In this document: positions 20,088 through 29,048 of the stretch, one piece after another
Layout of the letters: every line of letters begins with the position of its first letter
Position numbering within the stretch: position 1 is the stretch's first letter
Source of the DNA: Pseudonocardia halophobica
Lineage (GTDB): Bacteria > Actinomycetota > Actinomycetes > Mycobacteriales > Pseudonocardiaceae
Length of the DNA stretch: 64,000 nt
NCBI RefSeq assembly: GCF_027922425.1
Contig: NZ_BSFQ01000004.1
Coordinates: 194,464 to 258,463, forward strand
Reading direction: 5' to 3'
Notes under the pieces: generated by a model
The model's database searches: none
The model's input: only the letters and a program-made list of their open reading frames with translations
What the model was told of the DNA's origin: nothing
Program-made: the position numbers and the translations under genes

Positions 20088-20576
20088 TCACCGGGCCCGG
20101 GCGACGCGCTCGACCAGCGACGTCACCCGGTGGTCCACGAGCCGCCGCATGACGAGCGCGGTGGTGGTCCGCTCCACGCCGTCGATCGCGAGCAGCAGGC
20201 CGGCGATGCGGTAGAGGTCGTCGGCGTCGCGCGCGACGGCCTGCACCAGCAGGTCGCCCTCGCCGGTCATGCCGAGGACCTCGATGACCTCCGGCACCGC
20301 GGCGAGCGCGTCGGCGACCGGGTCGAGCTTGCGCTGCACCACCGTGACGGTCACGTAGGCCGTGAGCGGGTAGCCGAGCGCCGCCGGGTCGATCCGCCGC
20401 TCGACGCTGCCCAGCACCCCGCTCTCCTCCAGCCGGGTGAGCCGGGCCTGCACCGTGTTGCGGGACAGCCCCGCGCGCTCGGCGAGCGCCAGCGCGGTGC
20501 CGCGCGGGTTCTCGGCGAGGGCGAGCAGCAGGCGGGCGTCGATGGCGTCGATCGGGGCCGGTCTGACGGTGTGCAC
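20088..20576 (-). CDS. Lrp/AsnC-family transcriptional regulator
   Basis: 162 residues. The N-terminal HTH is DARLLLALAENPRGTALALAER then AGLSRNTVQARLTRLEESG. The C-terminal RAM/AsnC ligand domain has AYVTVTVVQRKLDPVADAL and GEGDLLVQAVARDADDLYRI. GTG 20576 has GAGGAGG upstream. It is divergent from the pyruvate-dehydrogenase-E1-like gene and probably controls it in response to an amino or keto acid. A similar pairing (MdeR with the E1-like MdeB) is known for methionine/2-ketobutyrate catabolism in Pseudomonas putida. Confidence 0.92.
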   Translation of the reverse strand: MHTVRPAPIDAIDARLLLALAENPRGTALALAERAGLSRNTVQARLTRLEESGVLGSVERRIDPAALGYPLTAYVTVTVVQRKLDPVADALAAVPEVIEVLGMTGEGDLLVQAVARDADDLYRIAGLLLAIDGVERTTTALVMRRLVDHRVTSLVERVARAR

Positions 20577-20612
20577 GGTGCTCGCCTCCTCGCGGTGTCG
20601 GGCCGTCGATGT

Positions 20613-20625
20613 GTGCAGGATGCAC
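20613..20625. promoter_or_regulatory. Putative Lrp-type operator
   Basis: GTGCA-GGA-TGCAC is a perfect 5+3+5 palindrome in the 127-bp divergent promoter region, with a second half-like TTGTGCAG at about 20641. Spacing and position suit an Lrp dimer controlling both directions. Confidence 0.55.
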
Positions 20626-20703
20626 GCATTGAAGGCCCCGACTTGTGCAGGGAGCGTATCGGTGGTGCGCTCGTCGGGCACCGTGCACGAGAGGAGCCCC
20701 CCG

Positions 20704-23013
20704 ATGACCGCCGTCTCCGACTCCCGACCCGCCGGCACCGACCGGCTCGCGGTACTGGGGGAGATCGAGCAGCGGGTGCGCTGGCTCTCCACCGCGATCA
20801 TCGACCACGCCAACCGCGTCCGGCCCAACCCGACGGGGTTGAAGGTGGGCGGGCACCAGGCGTCGTCGGCGTCGATGACGACGCTGATGACGGCGCTGTG
20901 GTTCGAGCACCTGCGCTCCGGCGACCGGGTCTCGGTCAAGCCGCACGCCTCGCCGGTGCTGCACGCGATCAACTACCTGCTCGGCGAGCTCGACGAGTCG
21001 TACCTGACCACGCTGCGCGCGTTCGGCGGGCTGCAGAGCTACCCGTCGCGGTCGAAGGACCCGGACCCGGTCGACTACTCGACGGGCTCGGTCGGCATCG
21101 GCGCCACCGCCCCGATCTGGGGTGCGCTGGCCCGCCGCTACATCACCACGCTGGGCGAGCAGGCCGGCGCCGGGCGGCAGTACTCGCTGGTCGGCGACGC
21201 CGAGCTGGACGAGGGCGCGGTCTGGGAGGCGATCCTCGACCCGATGGTCGCCGAGCTGGGTGAGGTCGTGTGGCTCGTCGACCTGAACCGGCAGAGCCTG
21301 GACCGGGTGGTGCCGAACATCGGCGCCCCGCGGCTGCAGGGGATGTTCGCCGCCGCGGGCTGGCAGGTCCTCACGGTCAAGTACGGGCGGCTGCTGCACG
21401 AGCTGTTCGAGCGCCCGGGCGGCGACGCGTTGCGGCGCCGGATCGACGAGATGTCGAACCCTGAGTACCAGCGGCTGCTCCGCTGCACCCCGGCCCAGCT
21501 GCGGGAGCGGCTGCCGGACTCGCCCGAGCTTGAGCAGCTCGTCGGCACGCTCGACGACGGCACGCTGCACGCCGCGATCCGCAACCTGGGCGGGCACGAC
21601 CTGCAGGCCGTCGGCGACGCCTTCGCGCAGATCGACGACACCCGCCCGACCGTCGTGTTCGCCTACACGGTCAAGGGCTTCGGGCTGGCCAGCGAGGGGC
21701 ACCCGCAGAACCACTCGTCGTTGCTCTCGGCCGGGCAGATCGGTGAGCTGGCGGAGCGCTCGGGCATGACGCTCGACGCCCCGTGGCAGCGCTTCGCCCC
21801 CGACACCCCCGCGGGCCGGCTCTGCGCCGAGACCGCCGAGCGGCTGCGCCGCGGCCCGGTCGAGGGGGTGGACGCCCCGGTGCTGCCCACGGACATCGGC
21901 CGGACGCCGTCGGGCCGGGCGACCACGCAGGCCGCGCTGGGCCGGGCGCTGCTGGACCTGACCCGGGAGGCGCCCGAGGCGGCCCGGCGGGTGGTCACGC
22001 TGTGCCCGGACGTCTCGTCGTCGACCAACCTCGGCGGCTGGGTGAACAAGGTCGGGGTCTGGTCGCCGGCCGAGCGCAAGGACTGGTTCGACGACGACCC
22101 GGAGACGATCCTGCACTGGCGGGAACGGCCGACGGGCCAGCACATCGAGCTGGGCATCGCCGAGGGGAACCTGGTCGGCGCGCTCGGCGAGCTGGGCGCG
22201 ACCTGGTCGCGGTGGGGGCAGCCGCTGCTGCCGATCGGGGTGCTCTACGACCCGTTCGTCGAGCGGGCGCTCGAGCCGTGGTCGTTCGGGATCTACGCGG
22301 GCGGGCAGTCGATCCTGGTCGGCACGCCGTCCGGGGTCTCGCTCGCGCCGGAGGGCGGGGCGCACCAGTCGATCACCACGCCGTCGGTGGGGCTGGAGCA
22401 GCCGGGCTGCGTCACCTACGAGCCGGCCTTCGCGATCGACGTCGAGTGGACCCTGCTGGCGTCGCTGGCCCGGCTCGGCCGCCCGGACGGGACCAGCGCC
22501 TACCTGCGGCTGTCCACCCGGCCCGTCGACCAGTCGCTGGCCGCGGTGCCCACCGACCCGGCGGCCCGGGAGCGGCGCCGCCGGCAGGTCGTGGCGGGCG
22601 CCTACCCGCTGCGGACGAGCGAGAACCCGGCCGTCACCATTGCCGCGATGGGGGCGATGGTGCCCGAGGCGCTGGCCGCGGCCGAGCGGCTGGAGTCGCT
22701 GGGCACGGCCGTCGACGTGGTCGTGGTGACCAGCCCCGGGCTGCTGTTCGACGCCGTCCAGGCCCGGGCCGGGCACGGCAGCGCCGACACCTGGATCCTC
22801 GACGCCGCCTTCCCCGCCCGTCGCGCCACCCCGCTGGTGACCCTGCTCGACGGGCACCCGCACACCCTCGCCTTCCTCGGCGGGATCAACCAGGTCCGGG
22901 CCACGCACCTCGGCGTGACCCGGTTCGGGCAGTCCGGCGACCTCGACAACGTGTACCGCTACCACGGCATCGACGCCGACAGCGTGGTCGCCGCGGCCTT
23001 GGACCTGCTCTGA
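20704..23013 (+). CDS. Thiamine-diphosphate 2-oxoacid dehydrogenase E1 (homodimeric AceE/MdeB-like)
   Basis: 769 residues with transketolase N-, pyrimidine- and C-domains. The diphosphate-binding motif is GDAELDEGAVWEA followed ~26 residues later by VDLNRQSLD. HIELGIAEGNLVG carries the catalytic Glu of the pyrimidine domain. It is shorter than AceE (~890) and stands alone without E2 or E3 genes, so the substrate is uncertain: pyruvate, 2-oxobutyrate or a branched 2-oxoacid. ATG 20704 follows GAGAGGAG. Divergent Lrp control supports a role in amino-acid-derived oxoacid breakdown. The stop codon overlaps the edge of an iron box. Confidence 0.88.
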   Translation: MTAVSDSRPAGTDRLAVLGEIEQRVRWLSTAIIDHANRVRPNPTGLKVGGHQASSASMTTLMTALWFEHLRSGDRVSVKPHASPVLHAINYLLGELDESYLTTLRAFGGLQSYPSRSKDPDPVDYSTGSVGIGATAPIWGALARRYITTLGEQAGAGRQYSLVGDAELDEGAVWEAILDPMVAELGEVVWLVDLNRQSLDRVVPNIGAPRLQGMFAAAGWQVLTVKYGRLLHELFERPGGDALRRRIDEMSNPEYQRLLRCTPAQLRERLPDSPELEQLVGTLDDGTLHAAIRNLGGHDLQAVGDAFAQIDDTRPTVVFAYTVKGFGLASEGHPQNHSSLLSAGQIGELAERSGMTLDAPWQRFAPDTPAGRLCAETAERLRRGPVEGVDAPVLPTDIGRTPSGRATTQAALGRALLDLTREAPEAARRVVTLCPDVSSSTNLGGWVNKVGVWSPAERKDWFDDDPETILHWRERPTGQHIELGIAEGNLVGALGELGATWSRWGQPLLPIGVLYDPFVERALEPWSFGIYAGGQSILVGTPSGVSLAPEGGAHQSITTPSVGLEQPGCVTYEPAFAIDVEWTLLASLARLGRPDGTSAYLRLSTRPVDQSLAAVPTDPAARERRRRQVVAGAYPLRTSENPAVTIAAMGAMVPEALAAAERLESLGTAVDVVVVTSPGLLFDAVQARAGHGSADTWILDAAFPARRATPLVTLLDGHPHTLAFLGGINQVRATHLGVTRFGQSGDLDNVYRYHGIDADSVVAAALDLL

Positions 23014-23016
23014 GGT

Positions 23017-23035
23017 AAAGGGCAGGCTAACCTCA
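23017..23035 (+). promoter_or_regulatory. IdeR/DmdR iron box
   Basis: AAAGGGCAGGCTAACCTCA matches the mycobacterial/streptomycete consensus TTAGGTTAGGCTAACCTAA at 14 of 19 positions, with the right half AGGCTAACCT intact. It ends seven bases before the start of the substrate-binding protein gene, the ideal place for iron-dependent repression. A DtxR/IdeR-type gene is at the right edge of this window. Confidence 0.75.
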
Positions 23036-23041
23036 TCCGCC

Positions 23042-24022
23042 GTGACGAGGTGGATGATCGTGAGCCTGGCCTGCCTGCTCGCCCTGGTCGCCTGCGGGCG
23101 GCCGGCCGAGGCCCCACCGGAGGCGCCCGCGGGCGCCGGCTTCCCGGTCACCGTGACCGGGAAGCTCGGTGCGGCGACGATCCCCGCGCAGCCGGTCCGG
23201 GTCGTCGCCACGGACTGGACCAGCGCGGACATCGCCCTCGCGCTCGGCGTGGTGCCGGTGGCGGCGCAGCGGGTCCGGCTCGGCACCGACACGGGGATCC
23301 AGCCGTGGGCGCAGGAGAAGCTGGGCGGGGCGCCGGCGCCGCAGCTGTTCGGCACGGACCAGGGCGACCCGATCGAGACGATCGCGGCCGCGCGGCCGGA
23401 CGTCATCCTCGCGACCAAGGACTACAACCTCGACACCGACTACGCGGCGCTGTCCGCGATCGCGCCGGTGGTGCACTACGCCGCGGCGCCCAACGCCGAC
23501 TCCTGGCAGGACACCACCCGCGCGATCGCCGCTGCGCTCGGCAAGGTCGACGAGGGCGAGCAGCTGATCACGGACACGCAGAACCGGATCGCGGAGGCGC
23601 GGGACGGGAACGCGGCGCTGGGCGGCCGGACCTTCTCGTTCCTCGTGGGCCCGACCGACACCGGCGTCTACGCGGTGAACTCGGCCGACGACGTCTCCGC
23701 GCGGTTCCTCACCGAGCTCGGCCTCACCCTGTCGCCGGCCACCGCCGGCCTGCCGACGTCGTCGATCCCGGGGCGGGCGCAGCTGTCGTACGAGGAGATC
23801 GGGCGGACGGACGCCGACCTCGTGGTGGCCACCGGCTCCGCCGCCGCGCTCGGCACGCTGACCGCGCAGCCGGGCTTCGCGGCCCTGTCCGCCGCCACCG
23901 CGGGCCGGTACGTCGCGCTGTCGCCGACCGAGGCGCAGGCGATCGCCTTCCCGTCGCCGCTGAGCCTCGACTGGGCGGTGGCGCGGGTCGTGCCGCGGCT
24001 CGCGGAGGCGGCGGGACGGTGA
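23042..24022 (+). CDS. Iron-siderophore ABC transporter substrate-binding lipoprotein
   Basis: 326 residues. A lipoprotein signal (MIVSLACLLALVAC, lipid attached to Cys ~18) is followed by a FecB/FhuD-type fold: VRVVATDWTSADIALALGVVP, then RPDVILATKDY and a second lobe. It should be anchored outside the membrane and deliver ferric siderophore to a permease. No permease or ATPase gene is adjacent, so it is an orphan. GTG 23042 may be leaderless because the iron box ends just upstream. GTG 23060, with GAGGTGG at good spacing, is an alternative but would remove the charged signal N-terminus. Confidence 0.87.
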   Translation: MTRWMIVSLACLLALVACGRPAEAPPEAPAGAGFPVTVTGKLGAATIPAQPVRVVATDWTSADIALALGVVPVAAQRVRLGTDTGIQPWAQEKLGGAPAPQLFGTDQGDPIETIAAARPDVILATKDYNLDTDYAALSAIAPVVHYAAAPNADSWQDTTRAIAAALGKVDEGEQLITDTQNRIAEARDGNAALGGRTFSFLVGPTDTGVYAVNSADDVSARFLTELGLTLSPATAGLPTSSIPGRAQLSYEEIGRTDADLVVATGSAAALGTLTAQPGFAALSAATAGRYVALSPTEAQAIAFPSPLSLDWAVARVVPRLAEAAGR

Positions 24023-24032
24023 ACCGGCGCGG

Positions 24033-24902
24033 CTAGCGCACCGCCCACTGGTCCGGGAGCGGGACCACCGTCGCCGACGCGTTGTCGTGGCTGCCGGTGG
24101 CGAGCGCGGCGTCGACGAGGTCGCGCGCGGCGCGGGCGGGTGCGCCGGCCCGGCGGACGAGGAAGGCGATCGTCTCCTCGTCGAGCGTGCGGTGCACGCC
24201 GTCGCTGACCAGCACGAGCGTGCCCGGCCCGGCGGGGCCCCGTGCGTGGCCGACGGTGTCGGGGCCGGCGCTGCCCACCGTCGTCATCACGATGTTCTCC
24301 CAGGCCGGGACGATCTCCGTGCCGTCCTGGTCCTTTCCGCGGTCGCGGAGCCACTGCGCCACGGTGTGGTCGTGCGTGAGCAGCTCGGTGCCGCGGTCGG
24401 TGACGAGCAGGGCCCGGCAGTCGCCGACCCAGGACACCGTCCAGCCGCCGCCGGCCAGCCCGGCCGCGACCACCATGACCGCGTCGTCCGCGCCCGGCTC
24501 CAGCCGCACCGCGTCGCGCGCGGCGAGGAGCGCGTGCATCGACCCGATCCGCGGGGCCGCGGCGACCGCCACGTCCGCGGCGAGCCGGGCGGCCAGCGCG
24601 GCGGCGGCGGAGTCACCGACGCCGTCCGCGACCGCGAGGGCGAGCCCGGAGCCGGCCCCGCGCACGGCGGTGGCGTCGGCGGCGAGCCGGCGCAGCCCGC
24701 GCACCGAGGCGGACCCGGCGGCCCCGGGGGTGCGGAGGGCCGGTGGCGGCCGGAGGGGCAGGGTGTCGGTCGGGCTGTCGAGCCCAGGGTCGAACCCGGT
24801 CCCGGACCCGGCGTCGGACGGGGTGCGGGGCGCCGGGACGCCGGCGGACACGCCGCGGGGCGGGCGGTCGGTCGGCAGCGCGGGCACAGTCGCCGGGGTC
24901 AT
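24033..24902 (-). CDS. PP2C-type serine/threonine phosphatase
   Basis: 289 residues. Residues 1-70 are Pro/Gly/Thr-rich and disordered. The PP2C core has ALAVADGVGD (metal Asp), SWVGDCRALLV, LVLVSDGVHR and TGSHDNASATVV (metal Asp-Asn). Two divalent metals would support dephosphorylation of Ser/Thr-phosphoproteins in the cytoplasm. The extreme N-terminal arginine motif of canonical PP2C is not obvious. ATG 24902 follows GGGAGGTGCCCGC. No kinase is adjacent. Confidence 0.88.
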   Translation of the reverse strand: MTPATVPALPTDRPPRGVSAGVPAPRTPSDAGSGTGFDPGLDSPTDTLPLRPPPALRTPGAAGSASVRGLRRLAADATAVRGAGSGLALAVADGVGDSAAAALAARLAADVAVAAAPRIGSMHALLAARDAVRLEPGADDAVMVVAAGLAGGGWTVSWVGDCRALLVTDRGTELLTHDHTVAQWLRDRGKDQDGTEIVPAWENIVMTTVGSAGPDTVGHARGPAGPGTLVLVSDGVHRTLDEETIAFLVRRAGAPARAARDLVDAALATGSHDNASATVVPLPDQWAVR

Positions 24903-25093
24903 GCGGGCACCTCCCGAGGTAGTGGGCGCGGGGCGGGCCGTGAGGGGGGATTCCGGCCGACGCCACCGCGCCGCACCACCGAGAGTCCGCGCCGAACCTG
25001 TGGGGCGCCTGTGCGTGGGCTGAGGTGACGGCGTGACCCGCCCCGGTTCTCAGCTGGTCTCAGCTGTGCTCGGCGTCGCGGGGACGGGCGGGC

Positions 25094-26032
25094 TCAGCGG
25101 CCCGGTTCGCCGCCCTCGCCGAACCCGCCGTCCTTGTCGTCGCCCTGGTCGGCCAGGAAGCGCTCGACCTCGGCGGCCAGCTCGTCCGCGCTGGGCAGGT
25201 CCCCGCCGAGCCCGGCGGAGCTTCGCTCGCGGCCGGCGGCGACGGCGTCGTACTGCTTCTCCAGCGCCTCGACGACCTCGGCGACCTCGCTCGACCCCGC
25301 CACCTGCTCGGCGATCTCGGCGTCCGTGCGCTCGGCGGCCTTCGACAGCTCCTCGGTGGACAGGTAGAGCCCGGTGGCGACGGCCGTGTGGTCGATCAGG
25401 GTGCGCGCGGCCTGCGGGTACTCGGCGCGGGCCAGGTAGTGCGGTACGTGCACCGCGAAGCCCATGGCGTCGATCCCCGCCTCGCCGAGCCGGTACTCGA
25501 GCAGCGCGGAAGCGCTCCCCGGGACCTGCGCCTCGGCGAACCAGGGCTCGTGTCCCTCGACCAGCTCCTTGCGCGAGGCGTGCGCGGTGACCCCGATCGG
25601 GCGGGTGTGCGGCACGGCCATCGGGATGCCCTGCAGGGTCACCACGAGCCGGATGTTCAGCCGCTGGACGAGCTGCTCCAGCGCGGCGACGAACCGCTCC
25701 CACTGGGTGTCCGGCTCCGGGCCGGCGAGCAGCAGGAACTCGGCCTCGGCGGCGTCGGTGAGGGCGACGACGTCGAGCACGGGGGGCTCGTAGGCGACCC
25801 ACCGGTCGGTGTCGAAGGTCAGCGGCGGCCGGCGCGAGCGGTAGTCGACGAGCTGGTCGACGTCGAAGGAGGCGAGCGTGCGCGGCTCCTTGCCCTCGCG
25901 CAGCGCCTCGACCGCGAGCCGCCCCGCGCCGCCCGCGTCGACGAACCCGTCGAGCACGACCACGAGCACCGACCCGTCGGGGTTGGCGGTCACGCCCTCC
26001 TCGACCCGGTACAGCTCCGCGGGATCCAGCAC
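25094..26032 (-). CDS. PAC2-family protein (proteasome-assembly-chaperone-like)
   Basis: 312 residues. The N-terminal SVLVVVLDGFVDAGGAGRLAVEAL and later IRLVVTLQGIPMAVPHTRPIGVTAH are hallmarks of the actinobacterial PAC2 family (Rv2714-like). The C-terminal ~80 residues are a Glu/Ala-rich helix and an acidic tail. Actinobacteria that carry proteasomes often have several. The exact role is unknown, but it is likely cytoplasmic and oligomeric. GTG 26032 is chosen because GAGGAGG stands eight bases upstream; the ATG at 26071 would leave that site inside the gene. The 26033-26281 gap contains no gene. Confidence 0.85.
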   Translation of the reverse strand: MLDPAELYRVEEGVTANPDGSVLVVVLDGFVDAGGAGRLAVEALREGKEPRTLASFDVDQLVDYRSRRPPLTFDTDRWVAYEPPVLDVVALTDAAEAEFLLLAGPEPDTQWERFVAALEQLVQRLNIRLVVTLQGIPMAVPHTRPIGVTAHASRKELVEGHEPWFAEAQVPGSASALLEYRLGEAGIDAMGFAVHVPHYLARAEYPQAARTLIDHTAVATGLYLSTEELSKAAERTDAEIAEQVAGSSEVAEVVEALEKQYDAVAAGRERSSAGLGGDLPSADELAAEVERFLADQGDDKDGGFGEGGEPGR

Positions 26033-26281
26033 CTGTCGTACCTCCTCGTCGGCGGCCCTTGCGGGCTCCATCCTCGCGTGCAACGCCCGGCCGCCCGCAC
26101 AGCATCCCCCCATTCGCGTCCGATGTGCCCGCAGGACCCGGTTCGGCCGGGACCCGCACGACGAACGGGCCGCCGCACCCCGCTCGTCCCGTGACCGGGG
26201 TGTGATCCCGCCCGGACCGGGCGTGACGTCGTCGGCGGACGCGGGCGTGTCGTCGTCCGATGACGGAGGATCTGACCCGTC

Positions 26282-27568
26282 ATGGGGAGCTGGCGCGCGT
26301 ATCTGGTCTGGTCGACAGGGCTACTGGCCTATCTCGTGGGCGTCATGCACCGGACGTCGTTCGGTGTCGCCGGGCTCGACGCGGCCGAGCGCTTCGGCGC
26401 GACCCCGGCGGTGCTCTCCGGGTTCGTGGTGCTGCAGCTGCTGGTCTACGCGTCGCTGCAGGTCCCCACCGGCGTCCTGCTGGACCGCTTCGGCGCGAAG
26501 GCGCTCGTGCTGGCCGGCGCGCTGCTGATGGCGGCGGGCCAGGCCACGCTGGCGCTCGCCACCTCGCTGCCGCTCGCCATCGCCGCGCGGGTGCTGGTCG
26601 GCGCCGGCGACGCCTTCACCTTCATCAGCGTGCTGTCCGTGCTCAACGCCTGGTTCCCGGCCCGCCGGGTTCCCGTCCTCACCCAGCTCACCGGGCTGCT
26701 CGGACAGATCGGCCAGGTGCTCTCCGCGGTCCCGCTCGCGGCGATCCTGCACGGCCCGGGGTGGACGCCGGCGTTCCTGGCGGCCGCGGGCCTCGGCGTG
26801 CTGTCCGCGCTGGCCGTGCTCGCGGTGTTCCGCGAGAGCCCGCCCGGCAGCCCGGTCCGGCCGGACGCACCCACCCCGCGCGAGGTGCTCGACGGGCTGC
26901 GCTCCTCCTGGCGCGAGCCCGGCACCCGGCTCGGCTTCTTCACGCACATGGGCACGCAGTTCTCCGGGACGGTGTTCGGCCTGCTCTGGGGCGTGCCGTA
27001 CCTGGTCGCGGGGCAGGGCGTACGGCAGGGGACGGCGAGCGCGCTGCTGACCCTGCTCGTCGCCGTCGGGATCGTGGCGGGGCCGCTGTTCGGCACGTTC
27101 ACCGCCCGGCACCCGTTCCGCCGCTCGTACCTGGTCATCGGGGTGATCGTGCTGACGGCGGCGACCTGGACGGTCGTGCTGCTGATCCCGCCGCCCGTGC
27201 CGCTGTGGCTGCTGGTCGTGCTGGTCGTGGTGCTGGCGCTGGGACCGCCCGGCTCGATGGTCGGCTTCGACTACGCGCGCACCTTCAACCCGAGCCGGCG
27301 GCAGGGGACGGCCGTGGGGATCGTCAACGTCGGCGGGTTCTCGGCGTCGCTGGTGCTCGCGCTGGTCGTCGGGCTGGTGCTGAGCGTGCTCGGCGGCTAC
27401 ACGCCCGCTGCGTTCCGCGCGGCCTGGGCGGTGCAGTACGTCCTCTGGGCGATCGCCCTGGTGGGGATCGTGGTGATGCGCGCGCAGGCCCGCCGCAACC
27501 TCCGCGACGCCGGCACCGTCGTTCCCACGCTGCGCGAGTTCGTCCGGGAACGGCGCGGCCGCGCGTAG
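26282..27568 (+). CDS. MFS transporter (sugar-phosphate/nitrate-type permease)
   Basis: 428 residues and twelve TM segments. LLVYASLQVPTGVLLDRFGAKALVL gives the loop 2-3 motif (DRFGAK), and TM4-5 carry RVLVGAGDAFTFISVLSVLNAWFP. This pattern resembles permeases of the ACS/nitrate type. The basic C-terminal tail ends RERRGRA. The GGAGG is 12 bases before ATG 26282, a rather long spacer. It is a single-gene unit, and the substrate is unknown. Confidence 0.86.
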   Translation: MGSWRAYLVWSTGLLAYLVGVMHRTSFGVAGLDAAERFGATPAVLSGFVVLQLLVYASLQVPTGVLLDRFGAKALVLAGALLMAAGQATLALATSLPLAIAARVLVGAGDAFTFISVLSVLNAWFPARRVPVLTQLTGLLGQIGQVLSAVPLAAILHGPGWTPAFLAAAGLGVLSALAVLAVFRESPPGSPVRPDAPTPREVLDGLRSSWREPGTRLGFFTHMGTQFSGTVFGLLWGVPYLVAGQGVRQGTASALLTLLVAVGIVAGPLFGTFTARHPFRRSYLVIGVIVLTAATWTVVLLIPPPVPLWLLVVLVVVLALGPPGSMVGFDYARTFNPSRRQGTAVGIVNVGGFSASLVLALVVGLVLSVLGGYTPAAFRAAWAVQYVLWAIALVGIVVMRAQARRNLRDAGTVVPTLREFVRERRGRA

Positions 27569-27643
27569 GGGACCCCGAGTCGATCACCCGTTGGTGAACA
27601 TCGTTACCGTTACCATCCTCGATGACGGAGGGGAGCGGGAACG

Positions 27644-28600
27644 GTGCGGATCGCGTTCGTCGGCAAGGGCGGCAGCGGCAAGACGACGACGGCGGCGCTC
27701 TTCGCGCGCTACGTGGCAGGCCGGGGCCTGCCGGTGCTGGCGATCGACGCCGACATCAACCAGCACCTCGGCGTCGCGCTGGGGGCCGACCCGGAGGCCG
27801 CCCCGCCGCGCGCGCTGGGGAGCGACCTGACCTGGCTGAAGGACCACCTGCGCGGCGAGAACCCGCTGCTGCCCTCGGCCGACGTCATGATCAAGACGAC
27901 GCCGCCCGGGCCCGGCTCCCGGCTGCTCGACCTCGACCCCGCCGGTGAGCTGCTGCGCCGCTACTCGGCCGAGGTCGGCGGTGTGCGGTACCTGGTGACG
28001 GGCGAGTTCGACGAGTCCGACATCGGCGTGTCCTGCTACCACTCGAAGACCGGCGCGGTGGAGCTCTACCTCAACCACCTGGTCGACGGGCCGGGCGAGT
28101 ACGTCGCCGTCGACATGACCGCCGGCGCCGACGCCTTCGCCTCCGGCCTGTTCACCCGCTTCGACCTCACCGTGCTGGTGTGCGAGCCGACCCGGCGCGG
28201 GGTGGGCGTCTACACGCAGTACGCGGCGCACGCGGCCGACCACGGCGTGGCGCTGCGGGTGGTCGGCAACAAGGTCACCGACGCCGAGGACGTCGCCTAC
28301 CTGCGCGACGAGGTCGGCGACGCGCTGATCGGCTGCTTCTCCCAGTCCGCCTGGGTGCGCGCCGCGGAGCGCGGGCAGGTCCGGCCGGTCGACGCGCTGG
28401 AGCCCGCCAACCTCACCGTGCTGGCCCGGATCCTCGCCGACCTCGACGGCCGCACCCGCGACTGGACCGCCTACCACCGCGACACGGTCGAGTTCCACCT
28501 GCGCAACGCCCGCGCCTGGGGCGACGGCGCCACCGGCGTCGACCTCGCCGCCCAGGTGGTCCCCGACCTCCCCTACCCCGTGAGCGGCAACTGCCCCTAG
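27644..28600 (+). CDS. CooC/MinD-like P-loop ATPase
   Basis: 318 residues. The deviant Walker A GKGGSGKTTTAAL (~8-20) with two lysines defines the MinD/ParA/CooC group, DADINQHLG is the A' motif and VAVDMTAGADAF the Walker B region. The Cys in DIGVSCYHSKTGAVE resembles the metal-binding region of CooC-type nickel chaperones, but the CxC pair is absent. It forms a dimer on ATP binding and probably drives insertion or targeting of a cofactor or partner. It is followed by the small SCO5389-like gene, and this pairing appears conserved in Streptomyces (SCO5388/5389). A hairpin surrounds its stop codon. Confidence 0.82.
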   Translation: MRIAFVGKGGSGKTTTAALFARYVAGRGLPVLAIDADINQHLGVALGADPEAAPPRALGSDLTWLKDHLRGENPLLPSADVMIKTTPPGPGSRLLDLDPAGELLRRYSAEVGGVRYLVTGEFDESDIGVSCYHSKTGAVELYLNHLVDGPGEYVAVDMTAGADAFASGLFTRFDLTVLVCEPTRRGVGVYTQYAAHAADHGVALRVVGNKVTDAEDVAYLRDEVGDALIGCFSQSAWVRAAERGQVRPVDALEPANLTVLARILADLDGRTRDWTAYHRDTVEFHLRNARAWGDGATGVDLAAQVVPDLPYPVSGNCP

Positions 28601-28609
28601 AGGGGCAGT
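28590..28609 (+). terminator. Hairpin spanning the stop codon of the CooC-like gene
   Basis: ACTGCCCC (28590-28597) pairs perfectly with GGGGCAGT (28602-28609). The TAG stop lies in the TAGA tetraloop. It could attenuate read-through to the downstream 129-residue gene or act as a 3' stabiliser. Confidence 0.6.
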
Positions 28610-28648
28610 CGCCACGCACGACCCCCGTTCACCTGCAGAAAGGAAGCC

Positions 28649-29038
28649 ATGTCCCTCGACGTCCCCACCGCCGTCCTCGAGGCCGCCGAGCGCCGCGAGA
28701 TGGACGACGCGCAGTTCCTCGCCGTCGTCCGCGACTCCCTGCCCTACGCGTGGGAGGTCGTGTCGGCGGCCGCCGCCGACCGCACCGGCGAAAAGCCGTT
28801 CGGCGAGCACGAGGTCCCGCCGCCCTCGGAGAAGGAGCGCGGCCAGCTGCTGCGCGCGCTCGCGAGCACCTCGATCCGCGGCGCCCTCGAGCGGCACTTC
28901 GGCGTGGTTCTGGCCTTCCAGAACTGCCACCGGGTCGCCGCGTTCGCGCCGGCCGCCGTCGACTCCGAGATCTACCGCGAGTTCATCAGCCCGCGCGGGC
29001 AGATCCTGAACCAGTCCCCGGAGCTGCGGGACTGCTGA
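28649..29038 (+). CDS. SCO5389-family protein of unknown function
   Basis: 129 residues. The sequence follows a family conserved across actinobacteria. Distinctive segments are DSLPYAWEVVSAAAADR, PPPSEKERGQLLRALAS and RGALERHFGVVLAFQNCHRVA, closing with SPRGQILNQSPELRDC. Two cysteines (in FQNCHRV and at the C-terminus) are notable. There is no signal or TM segment. ATG 28649 follows AAAGGAAGCC. Linkage to the CooC-like ATPase suggests a shared process, possibly metal- or stress-related, but the function is unknown. Confidence 0.85.
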   Translation: MSLDVPTAVLEAAERREMDDAQFLAVVRDSLPYAWEVVSAAAADRTGEKPFGEHEVPPPSEKERGQLLRALASTSIRGALERHFGVVLAFQNCHRVAAFAPAAVDSEIYREFISPRGQILNQSPELRDC

Positions 29039-29048
29039 CGGAAAGCAG

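Noticed and set aside
20056..23418. A 1120-codon open frame on the minus strand
   Set aside because: It lies opposite the E1-like gene and is compositionally a mirror of it.
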